DNA of 5,699 nt, taken from positions 1 to 5,699 of the forward strand of contig DHVB01000011.1 of assembly GCA_002412425.1 (NCBI GenBank). The letters run 5' to 3'. The notes beneath the pieces were generated by a model, which was not told the DNA's origin, ran no database searches, and saw only the letters and a program-made list of their open reading frames with translations. Source of the stretch: Bacteroidales bacterium UBA5219 (GTDB taxonomy: Bacteria > Bacteroidota > Bacteroidia > Bacteroidales > ML635J-15). Below, in pieces: positions 1 through 5,699 of the stretch; within the stretch, counting starts at the first letter, position 1; every line of letters begins with the position of its first letter. The translations under genes and the position numbers were made by a program.

Positions 1-85
1 TTATAAAATGTTGTGATTGTAAAACCAACCGCCTAATCCCTACTTCTACTTCAAAATTTATTAAATCACAGTGCAAATTTTGCAT
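1..85 (-). CDS. Possible start of a gene continuing left of the window
   Basis: On the minus strand an ATG at 85 opens a frame that stays free of stops for 28 codons to the window edge (MQNLHCDLINFEVEVGIRRL, then VLQSQHFI). It begins about 7 bases after the start site predicted from the -7 element at 99-106. I do not recognise the peptide, no ribosome binding site is visible, and an open frame this short arises readily by chance. The real start may lie beyond the window, with this stretch being untranslated leader. Confidence 0.18.
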   Translation of the reverse strand, partial: MQNLHCDLINFEVEVGIRRLVLQSQHFI

Positions 86-97
86 TTGTGTTTTTTT
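67..97 (+). other. Small hairpin followed by seven T on the plus strand
   Basis: TGCAAA (72-77) and TTTGCA (79-84) are complementary around one base (in practice a somewhat larger loop), and the flanking CACA (67-70) pairs with TGTG (87-90) across a small asymmetric bulge. Seven T follow on the plus strand (91-97), giving a terminator-like shape for plus-strand transcripts, although no plus-strand gene is visible. Read on the minus strand it would sit in the 5' end of the transcript from the element at 99-106. AT-rich DNA forms such structures easily, so a function is uncertain. Confidence 0.3.
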
Positions 98-98
98 C

Positions 99-106
99 CA
101 AAGTTA
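99..106 (-). promoter_or_regulatory. Bacteroidetes-type -7 promoter element reading left out of the window
   Basis: The minus strand reads TAACTTTG here, a perfect match to the Bacteroidetes sigma-ABfr -7 consensus TAnnTTTG, preceded by a T-rich run as is common for such promoters. Transcription would start near position 92 and run towards position 1. I see no clear TTG at the expected -33 distance, so support rests on the -7 element and its place just downstream of the ispG stop. It would serve the next gene to the left rather than ispG. Confidence 0.5.
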
Positions 107-153
107 CAAAAAAATTTTAAACATTGAATTAAAAATTAAGTTTATTGTAATAA

Positions 154-1977
154 TTATTTTTGACAAGAAATCACTTTTTTCAATTCCTCCACAGCATTTT
201 CTTGGGCAACATTTTTTATTATAGCATTTTTGCCTTTAAAAATATGTACTTTTCCTTTTCCTGAGCCAACAAAACCATAATCTGCATCAGCCATTTCGCC
301 AGGACCATTCACAATGCAACCCATAACGGCAATTTTTAATCCTTTTAAATGAGAAAATGCACTTTTAGCTTCTTTCATTAAATTTTCTAAATCATAATTT
401 GTGCGACCACAACCCGGACAAGAAATAAATTCTGCTTTTGAGTATCGCAAACCTATTGCTTGTAACAAATCTGTTTGTATTTCAATTTTATTTATTTCTT
501 TGCTTGGAATATCTAACCATAATCCACTAGCAAGATTATCAAGCAACGCTACTCCAGGAAAAAGTCCTAACTCAACAGAAAGCTCATCAAAATTTAAAGA
601 TTGAGCCGAATATTTAACTATAACAGGAATATCAGGATTTATCTTTTTTAAGGAATTATAAAAATATCGTGTTTCGCCCAAAGGATTGTCGGAGCAGTAA
701 TTTAAAACTAAGCAAATATTGTTTTTTTCTAAAATAGGTTTTATTTCGCTTTTATTTACATCGTAACAATTAAGCCCTACAAAATAATAATATCTATCAT
801 CTATTGCGTAAGGTAGTTTGTTTTTGGTAAATTCAATATATGGAAAAATATTTTTATTTCTTTTTACAGATTTCCACGATGAGTAAGTTGTTAAAATTGG
901 TTTTGTAGTTGAAAGATTATCAATGTTTTCAGCGTAAATTATATCTGTATTGTCGGAGTCGATTTCGGAAATTAGCGAAAATTTATTTGACACAAAATCT
1001 AAAGAAGGATATATGTCGTTGCAAGTATATGGATTGTAAGTATTGTGAGTTTGTGTGGGAAGTTGATATACAAACTTTTTGTCTTTAAATTTGTCTAAAA
1101 TAATTTTAGAAAAATGTATTTCATTTTCAGGGCTTTCTGTTAGTGAAACTCTAAAAGTGTCGCCAATTCCGTCAGAGAGTAAAGCTCCAATTCCAAGTGC
1201 AGATTTTAACCTTCCATCTATATCGGCACCTGCTTCGGTAACGCCCAAATGTTGAGGGAGGAGTAAGGCTCTATCAAACATTTTAGCATTTAGCAATCTT
1301 GTAGCTTGTGTCATAATTCTAACATCGCTGGCTTTCATTGAAATAACAAGATTGTAAAAATTTTCGGCAACAAAAATATCAATAAATTCCATAGCTGCTT
1401 CTACCATTCCTTCAACAGTATTGCCATAACGCGACATTATTCTGTCAGAAAGCGAGCCATGATTCGAACCTATTCTAATTGCAGTTCCGTATTCCTTGCA
1501 AATTTTTATTAAAGGTAATATTCTTTCGTGAATTTTTTCTAATTCCAATTTATATTCAGAATCTGTAAATTCTATTTTTTCAAAATTTGCTCTTTTATCA
1601 ATATAATTTCCGGGATTTATTCTAACTTTTTCAACAATACGTGCGGCTTCTTCTGCAATTACAGGATTAAAATGTATATCGGCAATTAAAGGTTTTTTGT
1701 AGCCATCAGCATGTAAAAGTCTTTTTATTTCTTTTAAACATTCAACTTCCATAACTCTTGGTGTGGCAATTCTTACAAAGTCTGCACCTGCATCAAAAAT
1801 TGCTTTGGCTTGAGCTACACTTCTTTGAATGTCGCTTGCAGGAACATTTGTCATACTTTGTAAACGAATAGGATTTAAAGCTCCAATAGTTATGTCGCCT
1901 ACTTTAACTGCACGTGTGGGAATGCGTTCGTAATTATGTGTGTCAATACAATATTTGTTGCAATATTTTTTATCCAT
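154..1977 (-). CDS. ispG: 4-hydroxy-3-methylbut-2-enyl diphosphate synthase, large (insert-bearing) form
   Basis: This cytoplasmic [4Fe-4S] enzyme reductively converts 2-C-methyl-erythritol 2,4-cyclodiphosphate to HMBPP in the MEP isoprenoid pathway, upstream of IspH. Residues about 18-285 form the TIM barrel, with the family signatures LQSMTN (39-44), ADIHFNP (99-105), VRINPGN (118-124) and IGSNHGSLSDR (169-179). Residues about 290-500 are the extra A* domain found in Bacteroidetes, Chlamydiae and plant forms, which explains 607 residues against about 370 in E. coli. The C-terminal domain carries the cluster ligands expected for the family: Cys520 and Cys523 in CPGCGRT, Cys554 in GCIVNGPGE, and Glu561. 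No key residue is missing, so it should be active. The ATG at 1977 is the natural start: it gives the family N-terminus and lies 7 bases after the upstream stop codon. No Shine-Dalgarno sequence precedes it, as is usual in Bacteroidetes. It probably depends on the upstream gene's promoter. Confidence 0.97.
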   Translation of the reverse strand: MDKKYCNKYCIDTHNYERIPTRAVKVGDITIGALNPIRLQSMTNVPASDIQRSVAQAKAIFDAGADFVRIATPRVMEVECLKEIKRLLHADGYKKPLIADIHFNPVIAEEAARIVEKVRINPGNYIDKRANFEKIEFTDSEYKLELEKIHERILPLIKICKEYGTAIRIGSNHGSLSDRIMSRYGNTVEGMVEAAMEFIDIFVAENFYNLVISMKASDVRIMTQATRLLNAKMFDRALLLPQHLGVTEAGADIDGRLKSALGIGALLSDGIGDTFRVSLTESPENEIHFSKIILDKFKDKKFVYQLPTQTHNTYNPYTCNDIYPSLDFVSNKFSLISEIDSDNTDIIYAENIDNLSTTKPILTTYSSWKSVKRNKNIFPYIEFTKNKLPYAIDDRYYYFVGLNCYDVNKSEIKPILEKNNICLVLNYCSDNPLGETRYFYNSLKKINPDIPVIVKYSAQSLNFDELSVELGLFPGVALLDNLASGLWLDIPSKEINKIEIQTDLLQAIGLRYSKAEFISCPGCGRTNYDLENLMKEAKSAFSHLKGLKIAVMGCIVNGPGEMADADYGFVGSGKGKVHIFKGKNAIIKNVAQENAVEELKKVISCQK

Positions 1978-1984
1978 TTTAAAA

Positions 1985-4900
1985 TTAGTAAGATTTTCGG
2001 CTTAGAACTGCTGCATGTTTTTCTACAATTTTTTCGCCATTAAGACTAAACATTTCTATGTAAATAATATAAATGCCAATAGGACAGGGAACATTAACAG
2101 CATCAAAACCGTCCCAAGTAAAGTTGCCTTCAGTGGCTAGCATTTTATTATTTGCAATAAATTTAACAAACTGACCATCAGCGTTATAAACAGCAATTGT
2201 AGCAGTATAACCAGGACTGTTTAAATTATAGCTAATATTTAAAATGTCGTCTCTTCCGTCATTATCAGGCGAAAAAACTTCAGGACTAATAGTAATTTTT
2301 GATTCAGATATAATTTCATCAGAATATTGCGAGTTTTTATAACCAGGAGTTGCAAAACCAACAGTTTCTGACGCAGAATGCCAATTTGTTTCATCAGCAG
2401 AACTTCTATTAAAATTAATTCTTTCTAAAGAAACTCCATCTTTTGAAGCTAATAATTTATAGTGTTGTTTTTCGTTGTAATAAACCGAATCAATAATATT
2501 TGTAAATCTATCAATCAAGAAAATATTTCCAGATTTATCAGCCATAGAAGGAAGATTAGCAGTTTGGAAAAGATTTTCAGGGAAAGGAACATGATAATTA
2601 TTTTCGATAAATGCTATATCTTTAGAAATTGCACAATATTCTTCAGGAAGTAGCAAACGACTGATTGTTGTAATTTGATAGCTGTTATCTATTGCGGCAG
2701 AATCGTCTTTATTTATGAACCAAAGAGATTTTAAATCGCAAAGTTTATTAGAATTATTATAAAGTTCAACAAAATCGCTTCCTCCGCTAAGTGGATTGAA
2801 TAAAATTTCGTTTATCACAATATCATCTTTTGTAATGGAGTCGCCAATTCCAAAGCGTATGCTAGTATTTTTATCAACAGTATTGCCTGCGCAGTCTTGA
2901 ACTTGGTCTTTTATATTTAGATAATAAACTTTTCTTTGTTCAAAATTTTGTGAAAACTTCATGCTTATTTTTGCAAAATCAGGTTTGCTAGCCGAAACCC
3001 ATGTAGGATTTCCATAATTTTCTACAGAATAATTTTCAGGATTTTCGCAAAATTCTTTTTTTAATATTTCATTAAAATAAACAATTAGAGTATCTGGGGC
3101 AATTAGCTCAGCAGCAATAGGATAGGGGGAATAAAGGTCGGGATTTGTACCGTTTATAGAATTTTGCCTTCCTGGAGTACCACCAGAAACATCGTTGCTA
3201 GCTCGCCAATTGTTTTCGCCTTCGCAAGGATTGTTTAAATCAATAATTTCTAAAGAATAACCACCGTTTGCTTTAAATTTATCTTTATACCACTTGTCAG
3301 AATAAGAAACAGTATTTATAACTTTATCAGATTTTGAACTAAGAGTTAAAGTTCCGCTAGTGTTTGGTATGCTTGGAAAACTTGTTATCCCTACAATATT
3401 TTCAACTCCTGTAAATAAATTTACATTATTTTGATTACACAAAACAAGATAGGAATTTGCATTAATTGTACAGCCACTTAAAGTTTTCTTAGTAGAACCA
3501 ACACTTAAAACCCAGTCAGTTAGGTCAATATTTTTATCAGTGCGATTATAAAGCTCTATATATTCTGCATTTGGTAATAAAACTACAGGGTCGGGGACAG
3601 CCATAATTTCTGAAAAAATAACTTCATATTCTTTTGCATCGTAAAGCATAAAATTTATTGTTTGTTGCTGCATGATATTATCGCAAACATCTTTAATATT
3701 TCTTACATGTAAAGAATATTCTACATCTTCAATGAAAGATGATGGAAATTGTAATGTAACTTCATCGGTTTTATTAATTTCAGAAAAAGCATAAATTGGA
3801 GTTCCAAAACCTGGTTGTAGGTCATAGTTTGAAAGAACAAGACTTGTGCTAGTGTCAACAGGTTCTGAAAATTTTACAAGTAGTTCATTTCCAGAGCTTA
3901 TCGAAACATTTATAATATATGGTGGAACAGTGTCAACGACATTTGCAAAAACTGAATTTTGTCTTCCTGGTGTACCTCCGCTTGGGTCAACAGAAGCAGT
4001 CCAGTTCATATTTGGCGAGCAAGTATTTGTTGGGTCAATTTTTTCTAAAGACCAGCCACCATCTTCTTTATAACTTGTTCCATACCAGCCTATAGTGTAA
4101 GAAACTCTATCAATTTCTTGTCCTTCATTATCTTTTAAAATAAGAGTCTGTCCAGTATTTGTAATTTGTGGAAAAGCTTCTATACCAAGTACGTTACCAT
4201 ATTCAGTAAAAAGATTAACAAAATCGGTTTTACATAAAATTAAATATTCGTTTGCTTGCATTTGGTAAGCAGGAATTTGTTTTGTTGTGCTTCCGTGAGT
4301 ATATGACCAACCGCCAATATCAACCACGAAATTTGTAGTATTGTAAATTTCAACATATTCAGCATTTGGAAGACCTACAACAGGGTCGGGGTCAGCCATA
4401 ATTTCATTAAAAACAATCATGCCAGGCGAAAATGTTATATAACTAAAACTTATAGAGCCTGAACTAAAATTGTTGCTTAAATCACTTACTCCTTGATATT
4501 GCAAAATATAGTTATTTGGCGAAGTAAAAGCGTTTTGAAAATTTAATACAATTTGGCTTGGGTTGCTTTGATAAAATGTAGCAGATTCAGGTTCGCCCAT
4601 GCCATTGCTAACTTGAAAATTGCTGGTTTGCAAAGAGTTGCCTGCATCTAAAGCTTCGTTCCAAGTTAGTAATAAAGCATGCTCGTTTAAAACCGATGCA
4701 GTTAAAAGTTCAGGAGCTTCTTCGTCAACAAAGCCTGTTCCTGTTACAACAAAATCATCAAAAAAGAAATGTTGAGACCTAGTTGTTGTATAAGTACATT
4801 TTATACCAAAATATGCAGAACTATAATATGTGTTGTCAAAAGCAGAACCTTCAGATTTATATCCGTTTCCGTCTAAAATATCAGATTCTAAAGTCCAGTT

Positions 4901-5374
4901 TCCTTCGCTATCACGAGTAACTTTTATTTTCACTTCAACATTAGTTAGGTCAACTCTGCTATCTTCGCCGTCAATGATTAATGCTGTGCTTGTGGCATCT
5001 TTGCGATATAAGGAAACTTCTTTTTTTGTATTTCCAATTTTTACAAAATATCCATTAGTTGTGGAATTCAAGTTAGGCGAGTTGGAAACTAAATAAACAT
5101 CACAATAATTTGAAGATGTAGGATTAAAATTCATTTTTAAGTAAAATTCCCATGTTGCATCATTAATTGCAGACGATGCTGTTACAAGATAAGATGTACC
5201 TGCAGCTTGTGGATTTATATACAATTGTAACTGCTGTGAGGAATTTACAATAAAGTTTTCTGTATCGCCAAGCCAAGCTGGGGAATTGGTAAAATCTCCA
5301 TCAGAAAAATCATCTTCAAATTGTGCAAAAGCAATAAGCGGAAGAAAAGCTAATATTAAAAATAAATATCTCAT
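1985..5374 (-). CDS. Secreted multi-domain lamin-tail (LTD) / Ig-like surface protein
   Basis: This is a 1129-residue exported protein of unknown specific function. Residues 1-17 are a signal peptide (hydrophobic LFLILAFLPLIAF, probable cut after AFA). Residues about 19-212 look like a jelly-roll (laminin-G/concanavalin-like) domain, opening with DDFSDGDF and closing with FFFDDFVVTG. Three pairs follow, each an SbsA/Big_5-type Ig domain and a lamin-tail domain: Ig 216-317 and LTD 318-475; Ig 482-580 and LTD 583-740; Ig 745-847 and LTD 850-1018. Each LTD opens with (N/S)EI(M/L) and E(Y/F)VE-type strands and ends near TPGxxNS. Residues about 1024-1129 (SPEVFSPDNDGRDD, then FTWDG and GIYIIYIE) form a FlgD/CHU_C-like C-terminal domain, often found at the end of type IX-secreted proteins; sorting by that route is inferred. 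No catalytic motif is visible, so an adhesive or structural role is the best guess. I chose the ATG at 5374 because the signal peptide begins there. An in-frame ATG at 5530 would add 52 residues of implausible sequence. Confidence 0.87.
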   Translation of the reverse strand: MRYLFLILAFLPLIAFAQFEDDFSDGDFTNSPAWLGDTENFIVNSSQQLQLYINPQAAGTSYLVTASSAINDATWEFYLKMNFNPTSSNYCDVYLVSNSPNLNSTTNGYFVKIGNTKKEVSLYRKDATSTALIIDGEDSRVDLTNVEVKIKVTRDSEGNWTLESDILDGNGYKSEGSAFDNTYYSSAYFGIKCTYTTTRSQHFFFDDFVVTGTGFVDEEAPELLTASVLNEHALLLTWNEALDAGNSLQTSNFQVSNGMGEPESATFYQSNPSQIVLNFQNAFTSPNNYILQYQGVSDLSNNFSSGSISFSYITFSPGMIVFNEIMADPDPVVGLPNAEYVEIYNTTNFVVDIGGWSYTHGSTTKQIPAYQMQANEYLILCKTDFVNLFTEYGNVLGIEAFPQITNTGQTLILKDNEGQEIDRVSYTIGWYGTSYKEDGGWSLEKIDPTNTCSPNMNWTASVDPSGGTPGRQNSVFANVVDTVPPYIINVSISSGNELLVKFSEPVDTSTSLVLSNYDLQPGFGTPIYAFSEINKTDEVTLQFPSSFIEDVEYSLHVRNIKDVCDNIMQQQTINFMLYDAKEYEVIFSEIMAVPDPVVLLPNAEYIELYNRTDKNIDLTDWVLSVGSTKKTLSGCTINANSYLVLCNQNNVNLFTGVENIVGITSFPSIPNTSGTLTLSSKSDKVINTVSYSDKWYKDKFKANGGYSLEIIDLNNPCEGENNWRASNDVSGGTPGRQNSINGTNPDLYSPYPIAAELIAPDTLIVYFNEILKKEFCENPENYSVENYGNPTWVSASKPDFAKISMKFSQNFEQRKVYYLNIKDQVQDCAGNTVDKNTSIRFGIGDSITKDDIVINEILFNPLSGGSDFVELYNNSNKLCDLKSLWFINKDDSAAIDNSYQITTISRLLLPEEYCAISKDIAFIENNYHVPFPENLFQTANLPSMADKSGNIFLIDRFTNIIDSVYYNEKQHYKLLASKDGVSLERINFNRSSADETNWHSASETVGFATPGYKNSQYSDEIISESKITISPEVFSPDNDGRDDILNISYNLNSPGYTATIAVYNADGQFVKFIANNKMLATEGNFTWDGFDAVNVPCPIGIYIIYIEMFSLNGEKIVEKHAAVLSRKSY
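3155..4423 (-). repeat. Intragenic duplication: two LTD copies 265 codons apart
   Basis: The first and second lamin-tail domains (4423-3950 and 3628-3155) are in register at exactly 795 bases, with no net insertion or deletion over about 155 residues. The opening motif EIMAxPDPVVxLPNAEY and the closing SGGTPGRQNS are shared almost unchanged. At DNA level, 3585-3610 matches 4380-4405 at 25 of 26 positions, and 3159-3181 matches 3954-3976 at 21 of 23. The Ig domain between them is part of the repeated unit. The third LTD is offset by 267 codons at its start and 276 at its end, and lacks the PDPVV/LPNAEY motif, so it is an older or independently diverged copy. Confidence 0.85.
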
Positions 5375-5408
5375 TATAATATTGTTTACGTTACTTAAAA
5401 ATAATGCG

Positions 5409-5416
5409 TAAAGATA
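5409..5416 (-). promoter_or_regulatory. Weak candidate -7 element for the LTD-ispG pair
   Basis: The minus strand reads TATCTTTA, matching TAnnTTTG at five of the six fixed positions, 35 bases before the ATG at 5374. It would give a leader of roughly 28 bases. No TTG is seen at the -33 spacing, and the surrounding DNA is so AT-rich that chance matches are likely. Confidence 0.2.
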
Positions 5417-5498
5417 AATAAAATAGTATAAATAAGTTTTATAAATAAAAAATATTTTTGAGCAATTTAAAAATGGGGTGATTGAAATTGTTTGGCAA

Positions 5499-5544
5499 GC
5501 TCGTTTACGCTCTTTCGGAAATTTCCACAAAAATCTGAGCGAGC
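5499..5544. repeat. Inverted-repeat patch with internal 10-base palindrome
   Basis: GCTCG at 5499-5503 is complementary to CGAGC at 5540-5544, and CGCTC at 5508-5512 to GAGCG at 5537-5541, so two alternative stems share the right arm. A perfect palindrome GGAAATTTCC lies between them at 5517-5526. The patch ends 11 bases before the mobile-element-like terminus at 5556. It could be a terminator or remnant belonging to a neighbour on the right, or part of a dispersed repeat. Confidence 0.35.
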
Positions 5545-5555
5545 AGAAGAAAAAA

Positions 5556-5699
5556 GAGGCTGTCTCAAAACAAATTTTGAAACAATGAATTTTTAAGGTG
5601 TTTCAGAAGTGTTAAAATGCAAGGCGATGAAATTGAGGACGAAGGAGCGTACATGAAGCGTTGCACTGAGCAAAGCCGAAGTGTACGTGACTGAGTCCG
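5556..5699. mobile_element. Left part of a palindromic MITE- or IS-like element, cut by the window edge
   Basis: The stretch opens with GAGGCTGTCTCAAAA (5556-5570), which resembles terminal inverted repeats of bacterial insertion sequences. A short stem TCAAAA/TTTTGA (5565-5570 and 5575-5580) follows. The right part folds around one centre at about 5667.5: GGAC 5637-5640 with GTCC 5695-5698, AG 5643-5644 with CT 5691-5692, CGTACA 5648-5653 with TGTACG 5682-5687, and an inner stem 5658-5664 with 5670-5676 (one mismatch, loop ACTGA). No transposase is visible. A non-autonomous element is the best reading; the end of a full insertion sequence is the alternative. Confidence 0.5.

Larger units (their letters stand above)
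5375..5555. other. Intergenic region upstream of the LTD protein gene
   Basis: The part next to the gene (about 5375-5480) is extremely AT-rich and should contain the promoter for the LTD-ispG pair. The part from about 5495 to 5545 is GC-richer, about 46% by hand count. No tRNA, riboswitch or convincing gene is visible. The reading frame of the LTD gene happens to stay open through most of this stretch, up to an ATG at 5530, but the translation looks like non-coding sequence. Confidence 0.6.

Noticed and set aside
107..160. Rho-independent terminator after ispG
   Set aside because: Only weak A/T-only pairings are present, with no GC-containing stem, so a terminator cannot be supported.
3..224. 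Plus-strand open frame running from the left edge into the end of ispG
   Set aside because: It overlaps the ispG C-terminus antisense, its translation is low-complexity, and it looks like an AT-rich chance frame.
401..604. Plus-strand open frame of 67 codons
   Set aside because: It lies antisense inside the conserved C-terminal part of ispG, has no recognisable motif and is a shadow of that gene.
3846..4073. Plus-strand open frames inside the LTD gene (also 2462-2653 and 4830-5096)
   Set aside because: All are antisense to a well-supported coding region, with no domain, promoter or start signal of their own.
5453..5460. Plus-strand TATTTTTG as a rightward promoter
   Set aside because: It matches TAnnTTTG, but in a run of A and T where chance matches are expected; there is no -33 TTG and no plus-strand gene to its right.
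5375..5530. N-terminal extension of the LTD protein from an ATG at 5530
   Set aside because: It would bury a clear signal peptide 52 residues inside the protein, and its translation runs through the AT-rich promoter zone and the palindromic patch. The ATG at 5374 starts directly at the signal peptide.
5617..5694. Short plus-strand frame starting MQGDEIEDEGAYMK within the palindromic repeat
   Set aside because: Only 25 codons, lying wholly inside the inverted-repeat structure; structured repeats often give such spurious frames.

Overview
The window looks like low-GC Bacteroidetes (Bacteroidota) DNA. Three things suggest this: an IspG of the large, insert-bearing type typical of that phylum; a secreted multi-domain lamin-tail protein whose C-terminal fold is common in Bacteroidetes surface proteins; and gene starts with no Shine-Dalgarno sequence, together with a perfect TAnnTTTG-type -7 promoter element. 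No finer placement is possible from the sequence alone.

Both confident genes lie on the minus strand, so transcription runs from right to left. From the right edge: about 144 bases of a non-coding, palindromic, insertion-sequence-like repeat (5556-5699, cut by the window edge); an intergenic stretch (5375-5555), mostly very AT-rich, with a short GC-richer palindromic patch; a 1129-residue exported protein with signal peptide, jelly-roll-like N-domain, three Ig-like/lamin-tail pairs and a FlgD/CHU_C-like C-domain (1985-5374); then, after only 7 bases, ispG (154-1977), the penultimate enzyme of the MEP isoprenoid pathway. The left 153 bases hold a good promoter element reading left out of the window, a small hairpin, and possibly the first 28 codons of the next gene.

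The two main genes are probably co-transcribed, because there is no room for a promoter or terminator between them. Nothing in the sequence gives them a common biochemical role: one is an envelope or secreted protein and the other a cytoplasmic iron-sulfur enzyme. I found no defence system, CRISPR array, tRNA or rRNA. The least explained piece of DNA is the palindromic repeat at the right edge. The most distinctive protein feature is the gap-free 265-residue repeat in the lamin-tail protein.
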